A DNA stretch of 41,691 nt from Microbacterium enclense (GCF_004022425.1 NZ_RBZY01000034.1:1-41691), one strand, 5' to 3'; shown: positions 1 through 8,816, counted from the first letter of the stretch. Notes: generated by a model not told the origin, from the sequence alone. A program made the numbers and translations.

Positions 1-19
1 CCCGCCGCTGCCCCGAAGG

Positions 20-85
20 CACACGATCCGGCCGAGAGCACACGTTCGGGACGACCGCAGCGTGTGCGTTCGACCGGATCGTGTG
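20..85. repeat. Nested intergenic palindrome
   Basis: Outer 12-bp perfect arms (20-31 CACACGATCCGG; 74-85 its reverse complement) enclose an inner 7-bp inverted repeat (38-44 GCACACG; 61-67 CGTGTGC). The element starts 23 bp beyond the stop codon of the minus-strand cytochrome b gene, so it may terminate that gene. No T-run follows either arm. The neighbour to the left is outside the window. Confidence 0.6.
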
Positions 86-107
86 GGCTCGGCGAGCAGC
101 GGCGGCG

Positions 108-1073
108 TCAGCGCTGGCGGACGTCGCCGAACAGGCGCGCCACCGGAATCAAGACGCGCGGGCGGGCGGCGATCCACGCGGCGGCCATGACCAGCAGGGA
201 TGCCGCGAACAAAAGCAAGCCGGTCGGGTCGGTGGCGAAGGCGTCGGGGTCGACCGAGCCGCGGGCGGCGTACATGTGGTTGAGGTTGCGCAGCGCACCG
301 GTCGCGAGCACGAGGAACACGTGCACGGCTATGAAGACGACGAAGAAGAGCATCACCGGGAAGTGGATGCGACGCGCCCACTCCGCGGGGAGCAGGCGAC
401 TCAACCGCTCGGCATCCTTCGGCCAGATGCCCGACAGCCGCACGCCCGTGACGATCGCGAGCGGCGCGGCGATGAACGTGATCGCGAAGTACGACAGCTG
501 CTGCAGGCTGTTGTAGTTGACCCATCCGTTCTCGGTGGGCCAATCGAGCGCGGCGTACTGCAACGCCGCCGACACGGCGTTCGGGAAGACGTCCCACGAC
601 GTCGGGACGACCCGCATCCACTGCCCGGTCGCGAACAGCAGCACGATGTAGATCACGCCGTTGGCAACCCAGAGGACGTCGATCGCCTGGTGGAACCACA
701 GCGCCAGGCTGATGCGGCGCCGCTTGTTGCCGCGCGGCGACCAGAAGGCATCCGGTCGCTTCTGTCGGCGGAACTGCAGCCCCGAGCGGATCACGAGCAG
801 CAGGAACAGGCTGTTGAGGAAGTGCTGCCACCCGAGCCAGGCGGGGATGCCGACCGGGGCCGCCGCCGGCAGGGCGTACTCCCCGGGATAGGCGGTGAGG
901 AACTCGCGGATCGGTTCGAGCGACACCAGCACCCGCGCGATCAGCACGATGAAGACGGCGAGAATGATCGCCGCCGCGCCGAGAAGGAGCACGGATCCGA
1001 TCCACTGACGGGCCGTCAGCTCGCCGAACAGGCGCGACGACCCGCGCTGCGGGATGCGGGGTGTGGACGCCAT
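108..1073 (-). CDS. Cytochrome b/b6 domain membrane protein
   Basis: A 321-aa integral membrane protein resembling the cytochrome b subunits of formate dehydrogenase/thiosulfate reductase-type complexes, which bind two b haems and pass electrons between quinone and a partner oxidoreductase. There are about five hydrophobic segments: near residues 25-50, 85-100, 125-150, 190-210, and a long one around 235-260 (IHFPVMLFFVVFIAVHVFLV). Candidate haem-ligand histidines lie in WQHF, WFHQAID and the IHFP...AVHVF helix. The N-terminus is short and basic. The ATG is preceded by GAGAAG. The expected molybdopterin oxidoreductase partner is not downstream inside the window and may lie beyond the left edge. 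The family call is fairly firm; the partner and the electron donor are unknown. Confidence 0.75.
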   Translation of the reverse strand: MASTPRIPQRGSSRLFGELTARQWIGSVLLLGAAAIILAVFIVLIARVLVSLEPIREFLTAYPGEYALPAAAPVGIPAWLGWQHFLNSLFLLLVIRSGLQFRRQKRPDAFWSPRGNKRRRISLALWFHQAIDVLWVANGVIYIVLLFATGQWMRVVPTSWDVFPNAVSAALQYAALDWPTENGWVNYNSLQQLSYFAITFIAAPLAIVTGVRLSGIWPKDAERLSRLLPAEWARRIHFPVMLFFVVFIAVHVFLVLATGALRNLNHMYAARGSVDPDAFATDPTGLLLFAASLLVMAAAWIAARPRVLIPVARLFGDVRQR

Positions 1074-1183
1074 CTACTTCTCAGGGCCGGGGCGAGGACT
1101 GACCTCCCGACGATACCGAACCCCGTCGCCCCGCTCCTGCCCACCGCGCGTTCTTGGCCCGCAGGACACGCGATGGTAGGGGG

Positions 1184-1975
1184 TCAGCGGTGCGTGAAGT
1201 TCGGCGATCGCTTCTCGCGGAACGCCGCCATCCCCTCCTTCTGGTCCGCGGTGTCGAACAGGGCGGCGAACGTCTGCCCCTCGAAGCGCAGCCCCTCGGC
1301 GAGAGTCGACTCGAGGGCCACGTCGAGCGCAGCTTTCGCGGCGTACAGCGCGGGAAGCGGCTTCGCGGCGATCGCCTCGGCCACCGACTCCGCCTCGGCG
1401 AGCAGCTCGGCGGCGGGAACGACCCGCGAGACCAGGCCCGCACGCTCGGCCTCGGCGGCGTCCATCATGCGCCCGGTCAGGACCATCTCGGCGGCCTTGT
1501 AGTACCCGATCGCGCGCACGAGTCGCTGAGTCCCGCCCAGGCCCGGAATGACACCGAGCTGGATCTCCGGCTGGCCGAATTTCGCGCGATCGGATGCCAG
1601 GATGATGTCGCACATCATCGCCAGCTCGCACCCGCCGCCGAGGGCGTACCCCGAGACGGCGGCGATCACCGGGGTCCGCACCGCGGCGAAGCGCCGCCAC
1701 GCGCCGAAATGGTCGGGCAGGGTCATGTCGAGGCCCGACATCGACTCCATCTCTTTGATGTCGGCCCCGGCCGCGAACGCCTTCTCCGAACCGGTGACGA
1801 CGATGGCTCCGACGTCGGGGGCGTCGTCGAACGCCGTCGCCGCGGCGACCACCTCGGTCATCAACCGCGCGTTCAGGGCGTTCAGCGCCTCGGGGCGGTC
1901 GAGGGCGATCCACCCGACCCGCCCGCGCTGCTCGACCTGGATCGTCTCGTACGCGGCACTGCGGTGGTCGGTCAT
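1184..1975 (-). CDS. Enoyl-CoA hydratase (crotonase family)
   Basis: A 263-aa crotonase hydrating trans-2-enoyl-CoA to 3-hydroxyacyl-CoA in fatty-acid beta-oxidation, in the cytoplasm. The oxyanion-hole segments are [12 protein letters not shown] and [11 protein letters not shown]. Both catalytic glutamates of classical hydratases are present, E117 (GGGCE) and E137 (GQPEI), so true hydratase activity is likely. Length is normal for the family. The start at 1975 was chosen because GGGAG lies 5 nt upstream and the protein then begins at the normal family position; the frame stays open further upstream but that extension is not family-like. It is a single gene between the cytochrome b and VIT1 genes. 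A thiolase lies on the same strand 4.6 kb away, but not in the same operon. Confidence 0.88.
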   Translation of the reverse strand: MTDHRSAAYETIQVEQRGRVGWIALDRPEALNALNARLMTEVVAAATAFDDAPDVGAIVVTGSEKAFAAGADIKEMESMSGLDMTLPDHFGAWRRFAAVRTPVIAAVSGYALGGGCELAMMCDIILASDRAKFGQPEIQLGVIPGLGGTQRLVRAIGYYKAAEMVLTGRMMDAAEAERAGLVSRVVPAAELLAEAESVAEAIAAKPLPALYAAKAALDVALESTLAEGLRFEGQTFAALFDTADQKEGMAAFREKRSPNFTHR

Positions 1976-2064
1976 GTCACTCCCAGGGGTCGCGGAAAGG
2001 TCTGGTGGCATCGTCGCACGCTCCCCCGACATCGCCCAGGGGGTTCCGGCGGAGGGACGCGAGC

Positions 2065-2787
2065 TCAGCCCGCCGCCACCCCGAACAGCGCCCCGACCGC
2101 GTACGTCGCGCCGAGCGCGAGCGCACCGCCGATCACCGTGCGCAGGATCGCGCGGCCGCGGCGCGCACCGCCGATCCACGCGGCGAGGTACCCCGTGATC
2201 GCGAGGGCGACGAGCACCGCGACGAAGGTGAGCGGCACGCGCACCTCGACCGGTGCGAGCAGGATCGTCGCGAGCGGCAGTAGAGCCCCGACCGTGAACG
2301 CCACCGCCGACGCGATCGCGGCGGCCCACGGGCTCACCACGTCCTCCGCGTCGATGTTCAGCTCGACCGCGAGGTGGGCTTTCAGGGCATCGGATGCCGT
2401 GAGCTCGGTCGCCACGCGCCTCGCGGTGTCGCGGCTGAGCCCCTGCGCCTCGTACAGGCCGATGAGCTCGGCGAGTTCGGCATCCGGACCCTCCGCCAGT
2501 TCGCGGCGTTCCTTCTGAATGAGCGCGTGCTCGCTGTCGCGCTGACTCGACACCGACACGTACTCTCCCAGCGCCATGGAGATCGCGCCACCGACGAGGG
2601 CGGCGAGACCGGCGATCAGGACCGGTCCGACGTCGCTCGTGGCACCCGCGACACCCACGACGACAGCGGCCGTCGAAACGATGCCGTCATTCGCGCCGAG
2701 GACGCCGGCTCGGAGCCAGTTCAGGCGCTGCGCGAGTCCTTGGCGGTGCGGTTCATCGGGGTGCACTCCGGCGGGCGAGTCGGTCAC
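2065..2787 (-). CDS. VIT1/CCC1 family Fe/Mn transporter
   Basis: A 240-aa membrane protein of the vacuolar iron transporter family, which moves Fe2+ or Mn2+ across the membrane. The opening [19 protein letters not shown] is the family signature, with the first transmembrane helix carrying the conserved Asp of GANDG. Helix 2 ends in [16 protein letters not shown] cytoplasmic acidic/Glu-rich helical region follows (residues ~85-130, with QKERRELAE and [13 protein letters not shown]), which is the metal-binding domain in characterised relatives. Three further hydrophobic helices fill residues ~155-240. The start is GTG at 2787, six nt after a TAGCCT box, so a leaderless transcript is likely. Substrate (Fe or Mn) cannot be told from sequence. 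Confidence 0.88.
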   Translation of the reverse strand: MTDSPAGVHPDEPHRQGLAQRLNWLRAGVLGANDGIVSTAAVVVGVAGATSDVGPVLIAGLAALVGGAISMALGEYVSVSSQRDSEHALIQKERRELAEGPDAELAELIGLYEAQGLSRDTARRVATELTASDALKAHLAVELNIDAEDVVSPWAAAIASAVAFTVGALLPLATILLAPVEVRVPLTFVAVLVALAITGYLAAWIGGARRGRAILRTVIGGALALGATYAVGALFGVAAG

Positions 2788-2793
2788 GGCGTC

Positions 2794-2799
2794 AGGCTA
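2794..2799 (-). promoter_or_regulatory. -10 box (TAGCCT), leaderless VIT1 gene
   Basis: TAGCCT on the minus strand fits the actinobacterial TANNNT -10 and is followed by exactly 6 nt and then the GTG start. Transcription would begin at or next to the start codon, and there is no Shine-Dalgarno sequence. Confidence 0.6.
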
Positions 2800-2867
2800 G
2801 TCCCGGCGCCGCTACAGCCTGTCGTCGGGTGAAGACGTAACCGCGAAACCCCGTTCCTTCCTCCCTC

Positions 2868-2889
2868 GTTCACCCCTTCGTCACCGCCG
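2868..2889 (+). promoter_or_regulatory. PHO-box-like direct repeat
   Basis: Two 11-nt direct repeat units, GTTCACCCCTT and CGTCACCGCCG, follow the Streptomyces-type PHO box pattern (conserved 7-mer GTTCACC spaced 11 nt). They sit just upstream of a plausible -10 (TAGGCA at 2891-2896), covering where the -35 would be, 68 nt before the phosphatase start. PhoP activation under phosphate limitation is inferred. Confidence 0.55.
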
Positions 2890-2956
2890 GTAGGCAGAGT
2901 GGCAGGGATTCGCGCCCCCGCGCGCGTCGCTCCCTCCCGACACCCCGAGGACGTCC

Positions 2957-5900
2957 ATGCCTTCGACATTCCTGCGCCGTGCCGTTGCGCTGACCGCGAC
3001 CGCGTCGGCCGTGTGCGCGCTCGCACTGACCGGAACGACAGCGGCATCCGCCGCGATCGTCGCCGATCCCGTGCGCGACAGTGCGCCCGACACCTCCGTG
3101 ACCCTGCGTCCGATCGGCAGCTTCGAGACGGGCGTCTTCGACGCCTCTGCCGCTGAGATCGTCCACGCCTACAAGAACCGGCTGTTCGTCGTGAACGCGC
3201 AAGCCGGCGCCGTCGATGTGCTCGACAACAGCAACCCCGCCGCACCGACCAAGCTCTACTCGCTGACCGGCACGGGCGTGGCGAACTCGCTCGCCGTCCG
3301 CGGCGACGGACTGGGCGTCGTCGCCCTCGAGAGTGAGGACAAGACCTCCCCGGGTCGCCTCGTCTTCTTCGACGCCGATGCCGCCGAGCCGACCGTGCTC
3401 GGCGAGGTCACGGTGGGCTCCCTCCCCGACATGGTGACCCTGAGTTCTGATGGAACCTACGCCGTAGTAGCGAACGAGGGAGAGCCGGCCGACAACTTCT
3501 CCACCGACCCCGAGGGGTCGATCGGTGTCGTCTCGCTCCCCGCCGACAAGTCGGCTCCCGCGCAGTCCGCCGTACGGATCGCCGGATTCGCGGACTTCGA
3601 AGACGGCGGTGTGAAGGCGCTCGACCCCGACGTGCGCGTCTTCGGTCCCGACGTGGCCGCGCCCGACCAGGACGGCGCGCCCCTGGCATCCAACCGTGTG
3701 AGCCGGAACCTCGAGCCCGAATACGTCGCCGTCGTCGGCGGCACCGCGTACGCGGCGCTGCAGGAGGCCAACGCGATCGCCGAGATCGACCTCGCCTCCG
3801 CAACCGTGACCGACATCTGGTCGCTCGGTTTCAAGGACTACGGGACGCAGACGCTGGATGCCAGCGACCGCGACCCGCGCGACGCCCCCATCTACAACCA
3901 GAAGAGCTACGACGGCCTCTTCGGCATGTACATGCCCGATGCCATCGAGGCGTACGAGGTCGATGGCAAGACCTACCTCGTCACCGCCAACGAAGGTGAC
4001 GGGCGCGAGTGGGGCGAAGACTTCACCGACACCGCACGGGCGAAGGACCTCGGCGACGGCGGATTGGCTCCGGTGTGCGCCGACAGCCCCCTCGCCGGTG
4101 CGCTGGAGGATGAAGACCTCGGCCGGCTCAACGTCGCGACAGACATGGGGCTCAGCGAGGACGGCACCTGCTACGAGGAGCTGTACACCTTCGGCGGCCG
4201 CGGATTCTCGATCTGGGATGCCGAGACCGGTGCGCAGGTGTTCGACTCCGGTTCCGACTTCGAGCGGATCACCCATGAAGCGAACCCCGACTTCTTCAAC
4301 TCGAACCACTCCGAGTCCAACCTGGAGGGTCGCAGCGACGACAAGGGACCCGAGCCGGAGGGCGTTGCGATCGGCACCGTCGACGGCCGCACCTACGCCT
4401 TCGTCGGCCTGGAGCGCGTCGGCGGTGTGATGACCTACGACATCACCGACCCGTCAGCGGCCACGTACTCGTCGTACGTGAACAATCGCGACTTCTCCGT
4501 CTCGATGGAGGACGACGTCACCGGTGACGAGACCACCGACCGCGAGCTGCTCGCGCGGGCCGGCGACCTCGGCCCCGAGGGCGTGGAGTTCATCCCCGCC
4601 GACGCCTCGCCCACCGGCCGCGCCCTGGTTGCCGTCGGCAACGAGGTCTCGGGCACGACGACGGTCTTCGCGGTGGAGAACCCCGACGTGAAGGACATCG
4701 ACATCCTCACGATCAACGACTTCCACGGCCGCCTCGAGGCCGGTTCGCAGGGCGAGGCCGGCGCCGCCGTCCTCGCGGGGGCGGTGAAGGCCAAGGAGGC
4801 CCAGAACCCGAACACGCTGTTCGTCTCGGCCGGTGACAACATCGGCGCCTCGACGTTCACGTCGCTGATCCAGGACGACTCGCCCACCATCGACACACTC
4901 GTCGAGTCGGGACTGGACGTCTCGGTCGTCGGTAACCACGAGTTCGACCGCGGTTTCGCCGACCTCACCGACCGTGTCCTCCCGGAGTACGGTGATGGCA
5001 GGTTCGGTCTCGGTGCCAATGTCTACTTCAAGGGCACCAAGAACCCTGCGCTCCAGGAATACGACGTCCAGGAGATCGACGGCGTCCGCGTGGCGTTCAT
5101 CGGCACCGTCACCGAGGACACGGCCACGATGGTCGACCCGGCCGGTATCGCCGACATCGAGTTCGGCGACCAGCTCGAGGCCGCCAACCGCGTCGCCGCA
5201 GAGATCACCGCCGGCGACCTCGCCGACGTCATCGTCCTGCTGACGCACTCGGGGGCTGCCACGTCGAACGACTGCGCCGACCTCGTCGCCGACCAGGCCG
5301 GCTTCGGCGAGCTCGCCACCGACGCGTCGCCCGAGATCGATGCGATCGTCTCCGCCCACACGCACCAGACCTACGCCTGCGACGTGCCGATCGCGGGCAC
5401 CGACCGCACCCGCCCGGTCATCCAGGCGTCCGAGTACGGCAAGGCGATGGGTCAGCTGTCGCTGCGCTACGACACCCGCACCGACGCGCTGGCATCCATT
5501 CAGGGAACCACCTTCCCCCTCGCCGGGGCGTACCCCGCCGACCCGGCCATTCAGGCCAAGGTCGACGCGTACGTCGCCGAGGCCGACGTGATCGGCGCGG
5601 AGCCGGTGGGCGAGATCAGCGGCGACATCCTGCGCGGGGGCACCCCCTCGGGAGCCGACCGCGGCGTCGAGTCGTCGATGGGCAACTGGGTCGCCGATGT
5701 CTACCTCTGGGCGACGTCGGAGAACCCGGGCTACGCCGGCACCCCCGCACAGATCGCTCTGATGAACCCGGGCGGCCTCCGTGCCGACCTGCTCAAGGGC
5801 GAGGACGGCATCGTCACCTACAAGGAGGCCGCGCTGGTCCAGCCCTTCGCCAACACGTTGGTGACGGTCACCCTCACGGGCGAGCAGATCCGGGACATCC

Positions 5901-6469
5901 TGAACGAGCAGTGGAAGGCGACGGGCGACCGCCCCAAGCTCCACCTCGGTGTCTCGGAGGGCTTCACCTACGAGTACGTGCAGGATGCCACCGACCCGCG
6001 TGTCGGCTCGGTCGTGTCGATGAGCTACCTCGGTGACCCGATCGCCGACACCGACACCTTCACGGTGGTGACGAACTCGTTCCTCGCCAACGGCGGTGAC
6101 GGTTTCGCGACCTTCGCCGAGGGCACGAACCGCACCGACACCGGCCAGATCGACCTGGATGCCACCCTGTCCTACTTCGAGGCAATGGACATCGTCGATC
6201 CGGCACCGACCGGCCGCGCCGTGATCTTCTCGGACGAGACTCCCGGCGACGGAAGCGGCTCGGGAGATGGCAGCGGCTCGGGCTCCGGCTCGGATTCGGG
6301 CTCCGGCCAGGGCACCGCGGGCGGACAGTCGGGCGGGTCGAGCGCGAGCGCCGGAGGCGCGCTCGCCACCACCGGTGCACAGGTCCCGTGGGGCCTGGCC
6401 CTCGCGGGCAGCTTCTTCCTGGTCGCGGGCGGACTCGCCTTCGCCCTGCGTAAGCGCCGCACGGTCTGA
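2957..6469 (+). CDS. Secreted bifunctional phosphatase/5'-nucleotidase, LATTG tail
   Basis: A 1170-aa exported enzyme. Residues 1-33 form a Sec signal ending ASA. Residues ~50-575 match the choice-of-anchor-I/alkaline-phosphatase-like beta-propeller module. From residue ~580 a UshA-type metallophosphoesterase begins: DIDILTINDFHGR, then VVGNHEFDRG (~657) and SAHTHQTY (~798), which carry the metal ligands. The 5'-nucleotidase C-terminal substrate domain spans ~885-1090. A Gly/Ser linker precedes a sorting-type tail: LATTG (~1136), a hydrophobic segment and KRR. LAXTG is the motif of class E sortases. The protein should hydrolyse extracellular nucleotides and other phosphoesters for phosphate scavenging, which fits the PHO-like box upstream. 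GAGGA precedes the ATG. Monocistronic, with its own terminator. Exact substrate unknown. Confidence 0.9.
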   Translation: MPSTFLRRAVALTATASAVCALALTGTTAASAAIVADPVRDSAPDTSVTLRPIGSFETGVFDASAAEIVHAYKNRLFVVNAQAGAVDVLDNSNPAAPTKLYSLTGTGVANSLAVRGDGLGVVALESEDKTSPGRLVFFDADAAEPTVLGEVTVGSLPDMVTLSSDGTYAVVANEGEPADNFSTDPEGSIGVVSLPADKSAPAQSAVRIAGFADFEDGGVKALDPDVRVFGPDVAAPDQDGAPLASNRVSRNLEPEYVAVVGGTAYAALQEANAIAEIDLASATVTDIWSLGFKDYGTQTLDASDRDPRDAPIYNQKSYDGLFGMYMPDAIEAYEVDGKTYLVTANEGDGREWGEDFTDTARAKDLGDGGLAPVCADSPLAGALEDEDLGRLNVATDMGLSEDGTCYEELYTFGGRGFSIWDAETGAQVFDSGSDFERITHEANPDFFNSNHSESNLEGRSDDKGPEPEGVAIGTVDGRTYAFVGLERVGGVMTYDITDPSAATYSSYVNNRDFSVSMEDDVTGDETTDRELLARAGDLGPEGVEFIPADASPTGRALVAVGNEVSGTTTVFAVENPDVKDIDILTINDFHGRLEAGSQGEAGAAVLAGAVKAKEAQNPNTLFVSAGDNIGASTFTSLIQDDSPTIDTLVESGLDVSVVGNHEFDRGFADLTDRVLPEYGDGRFGLGANVYFKGTKNPALQEYDVQEIDGVRVAFIGTVTEDTATMVDPAGIADIEFGDQLEAANRVAAEITAGDLADVIVLLTHSGAATSNDCADLVADQAGFGELATDASPEIDAIVSAHTHQTYACDVPIAGTDRTRPVIQASEYGKAMGQLSLRYDTRTDALASIQGTTFPLAGAYPADPAIQAKVDAYVAEADVIGAEPVGEISGDILRGGTPSGADRGVESSMGNWVADVYLWATSENPGYAGTPAQIALMNPGGLRADLLKGEDGIVTYKEAALVQPFANTLVTVTLTGEQIRDILNEQWKATGDRPKLHLGVSEGFTYEYVQDATDPRVGSVVSMSYLGDPIADTDTFTVVTNSFLANGGDGFATFAEGTNRTDTGQIDLDATLSYFEAMDIVDPAPTGRAVIFSDETPGDGSGSGDGSGSGSGSDSGSGQGTAGGQSGGSSASAGGALATTGAQVPWGLALAGSFFLVAGGLAFALRKRRTV

Positions 6470-6480
6470 CCCCCACCTCC

Positions 6481-6520
6481 GGAACGGCCCTCACCCTTCG
6501 GGGTGGGGGCCGTTCCCTTT
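6481..6520 (+). terminator. Intrinsic terminator of the phosphatase gene
   Basis: GGAACGGCCC (6481-6490) pairs with 6507-6516, and the stem continues through one T-G position into CACCC/GGGTG closed by a TTCG tetraloop (6497-6500). CTTT follows. It lies 11 nt after the stop codon. Confidence 0.8.
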
Positions 6521-6585
6521 CGCGTGAGGGGTCATTTTCTGTCGCTTCACGGCCCCCTAAGCGACAGAAACTGACCCCTCACGCG
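6521..6585. repeat. 27-bp-arm palindrome between convergent genes
   Basis: Arms 6521-6547 and 6559-6585 are reverse complements with one mismatch in 27, around an 11-nt loop. It directly abuts the canonical terminator on one side and the thiolase stop codon (6587-6589) on the other. It has no T-run. A bidirectional terminator is the simplest role. Confidence 0.75.
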
Positions 6586-6586
6586 G

Positions 6587-7771
6587 CTAGAAACGCCGCA
6601 GCAACGCAGCGAGGGCCTGACCACCGCCGATGCACATCGTCACGACCGCGTACTCGAGATCGCGGCGCTGCAGGTCGAGGGCGGCACGGACCGTCAGGAT
6701 CGCTCCGGTCGCCCCGACCGGGTGCCCGAGCGCGATCGCGCCGCCGTACGGGTTGACCTTCTCGGGGTCGAGGCCGGCATCGCGGATCACCGCGACCGCC
6801 TGGGCGGCGAACGCCTCGTTCAGCTCGATCACGTCGACATCGGCGGGGGTGAGCCCGGTCTGCTCCCACAACCGCTTCAGCGCGAGAACCGGGGCGTACC
6901 CCATGATCTCGGGGTCGACGCCCGCGGTCGTCACGGCCTCGAGGGTCGCGAGGCCGGTGAGGCCGCGCTCCCGCACATCGTCCTCCCGCATGAGCACGGT
7001 CGCCGCGGCGCCGTCGTTGATCCCCGAGGAGTTGCCCGCCGTCACGGAGCCCTCCGCGGCGAATGCCGGCCGCAGCCCCGCCAGCACCTCGAGCGTCGTG
7101 CCAGGGCGCGGGTGCTCGTCCGTCGTGACCTCGACCGGCCGCTTCCCGCCGGTCGTCACGGGCACGATCTCCTCCGCGAACGCCGCACGGCTGGCATCCA
7201 GGGCCGCCCTGCGCTGGCTCTCGACGGCGAAAGCGTCCTGCTCCTCCCGCGATGCCGAGTATCGGGATGCCACGGTCTCGGCGGTGGTGCCCATGTGCCG
7301 GCCGCTGAACGGGTCGGTGAGGATCGCGAGCGTGCCGTCGAGGAGTTTTCGGTCGCCGAGCCGCGCGTTGCCGCGCGCGCCGTACTCCAGGAACGGGGTG
7401 CGCGACATGCTCTCGTCGCCGCCCGCGACGACGACGTCGACACCACCCCACCGCAGTTCTTGCGCGCCAGACCAGATCGCCTGCAGCCCCGATCCGCAGA
7501 GGCGGTTGACGGTGAACGCGGGCACCCGGGTCGGCAGCCCCGCGGCGAGCGCGACCCGGCGGGCGTTGTAGGCGTCGGGTCCGTTCTGCGCGATGCAGCC
7601 CATGATCACTTCGTCGACGGCGTCCTTCGACACCCCCGCGCGCTCGAGGGCGGCCGACACCGCGACGGCGCCGAGCTCGTGCGCGTCGACGCTCGACAGC
7701 GCTCCGCCGAACGACCCGACAGGCGTGCGCGCGCCCGCGACGAGAACGATGCGGGACTCGGTCGATGACAT
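6587..7771 (-). CDS. Acetyl-CoA C-acyltransferase (thiolase)
   Basis: A 394-aa thiolase condensing or cleaving acyl-CoA/acetyl-CoA. The nucleophile is C92 in NRLCGSGLQA. The catalytic His is H350 in GHPVGATGA, and the second Cys is C380 in MCIGGGQALA, so the active site is complete. Length is typical of the family. The start at 7771 (MSSTESR) is supported by GGAGG five nt upstream. Longer in-frame starts would add a low-complexity stretch that does not look like the family. The gene is transcribed alone, divergently from the YbjQ gene (91-nt gap). A degradative (FadA) and a biosynthetic (PhaA/AtoB) thiolase cannot be separated here. The genes next to it give no pathway context. Confidence 0.88.
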   Translation of the reverse strand: MSSTESRIVLVAGARTPVGSFGGALSSVDAHELGAVAVSAALERAGVSKDAVDEVIMGCIAQNGPDAYNARRVALAAGLPTRVPAFTVNRLCGSGLQAIWSGAQELRWGGVDVVVAGGDESMSRTPFLEYGARGNARLGDRKLLDGTLAILTDPFSGRHMGTTAETVASRYSASREEQDAFAVESQRRAALDASRAAFAEEIVPVTTGGKRPVEVTTDEHPRPGTTLEVLAGLRPAFAAEGSVTAGNSSGINDGAAATVLMREDDVRERGLTGLATLEAVTTAGVDPEIMGYAPVLALKRLWEQTGLTPADVDVIELNEAFAAQAVAVIRDAGLDPEKVNPYGGAIALGHPVGATGAILTVRAALDLQRRDLEYAVVTMCIGGGQALAALLRRF

Positions 7772-7862
7772 GCGGACCTCCGGCGATCTGGGGGTCCGGG
7801 CCGGGCGTCGGCGCTCGGCATCCGGGCTTCCCCCGCGACGGCCACACTGCCACACTGGCCCC

Positions 7863-8177
7863 ATGCTCGTCACCACGATGAACGATGTCCCCGGCCGCCA
7901 GATCGTCGAGGTCTACGGCGAAGTCACCGGCTTGACGGTGCGCGCCCGCAACATCGGCGTGCAGTTCGGCGCGGGCCTGAAGTCGATCTTCGGCGGCGAG
8001 CTGGAGGGCCTGACGAAACAGCTGCAGGAGAGCCGCGACGAGGCGAAACAGCGGCTCATCGAACAGGCAGAGGCGCTCGGCGCGGACGCCGTCATCGCGA
8101 TGCGCTTCGACACGAGCGAAGTCGCGCAGAACTTCCAGGAGGTCGTCGCCTACGGCACGGCGGTCAAGCTGGGCTGA
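7863..8177 (+). CDS. YbjQ family (UPF0145) protein
   Basis: A 104-aa protein of the YbjQ/UPF0145 family, predicted pentameric and sometimes called heavy-metal-binding; no function is established. Family features are the opening MLVTTMNDVPGRQI-EVYGEVTG, a central helix with GLTKQLQESRDEAKQRLIEQA, and the end GADAVIAMRFDTSEV...EVVAYGTAVKL. Length matches the family. There is no convincing Shine-Dalgarno. The sequence CACACT lies six nt before the ATG, in the register of other leaderless genes here, but matches TANNNT only partly. It is divergent from the thiolase and convergent with the TetR gene, whose stop is 15 nt away. Confidence 0.85.
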   Translation: MLVTTMNDVPGRQIVEVYGEVTGLTVRARNIGVQFGAGLKSIFGGELEGLTKQLQESRDEAKQRLIEQAEALGADAVIAMRFDTSEVAQNFQEVVAYGTAVKLG

Positions 8178-8192
8178 CGGCCCCCGGGGGCC

Positions 8193-8771
8193 TCACCCCC
8201 ACGACTCCACCGTCACCGGGATGGATGCCAGTGTGGCCACGGCCGCGTCCCGGTCGGCGCGGGCGAGGGTCAGCGCCGCCACGACGAGCGACGCGCACAC
8301 CGCGGACAGGGCGTCCACGGCATCCGGGGCCAGATCCGGACGCCGGTCGGCGACGGCAGCGCGGATCGCGGCGCGCATCTCGGCGGCGTACCCGGAGACG
8401 AGCGCGCGGACCTCGGCGTCGTCCGTCGCGAGCGGCGAAGAGCCGGCGTTGAGCAGCAGGCACCCCAGGCGCGCGCGAGGGCTGTCGGCCGCGATCGCGG
8501 CGCGCATCTCCTCGACATAGGCCTCCAACGCGCCCGGGTCACCGCCGCCGAGGGGCCGGAAGCGCGTGCGCACGACATCGTCGAGGTACGCCGCGAGCAC
8601 GGCGTCGAACAGGCCGCGCTTGCTGCCGAACGCGTTGTACAGGCTGGACCGCGTGAGTCCGGTCGCGTCTTCGAGCTCGGTGATCCCCGCCTCGGCGTAT
8701 CCGCGCTGCCAGAACACGTCTCGTGCGGCGTCGACGACGGCGCGGCGGTCGAACGTCGGCATCCTGCCCAT
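8193..8771 (-). CDS. TetR/AcrR family repressor
   Basis: A 192-aa regulator. The N-terminal DNA-binding domain (residues ~8-55) has the usual helix-turn-helix, with ITELEDATGLTRSSLYNAFGSKRGLF as the recognition part. The C-terminal ligand domain (residues ~80-190) is alpha-helical and of the YxaF/LmrA-like type. It is divergent from an MDR-family oxidoreductase gene (69-nt gap) that is most likely its target, together with its own gene. A palindromic operator lies between them. AAGAAGGA is placed 7 nt before the ATG at 8771; a second ATG at 8762 is possible. The inducing ligand is unknown; an electrophilic enone or quinone would fit the neighbouring enzyme, but this is inference. Confidence 0.88.
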   Translation of the reverse strand: MGRMPTFDRRAVVDAARDVFWQRGYAEAGITELEDATGLTRSSLYNAFGSKRGLFDAVLAAYLDDVVRTRFRPLGGGDPGALEAYVEEMRAAIAADSPRARLGCLLLNAGSSPLATDDAEVRALVSGYAAEMRAAIRAAVADRRPDLAPDAVDALSAVCASLVVAALTLARADRDAAVATLASIPVTVESWG

Positions 8772-8793
8772 GGGTTTCCTTCTTCCCGGTCAA

Positions 8794-8816
8794 GGTCTAT
8801 ATTAGACCGATCGTTA
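8794..8816. promoter_or_regulatory. TetR-type operator and divergent -10 region
   Basis: GGTCTA-TAT-TAGACC (8794-8808) is a perfect 6-bp-arm palindrome. It is immediately followed by GATCG, giving TAGACCGATCG (8803-8813), half of a TAGACCGATCGGTCTA pattern seen with many TetR regulators. TATATT (plus, 8798-8803) and TAATAT (minus) are candidate -10 boxes inside the palindrome, so binding would block both genes. Confidence 0.65.

Noticed and set aside
1976..2329. N-terminal extension of the enoyl-CoA hydratase gene
   Set aside because: The extra sequence is unlike any crotonase and overlaps the VIT1 gene; a good Shine-Dalgarno supports 1975.
4454..5944. Minus-strand frame of 496 codons opposite the phosphatase gene
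   Set aside because: Shadow of the plus-strand coding sequence, no recognisable domain or start signal.
6521..6585. Miniature inverted-repeat transposable element
   Set aside because: No target-site duplication is visible and no second copy of these arms occurs in the window; a terminator role between convergent genes is simpler.
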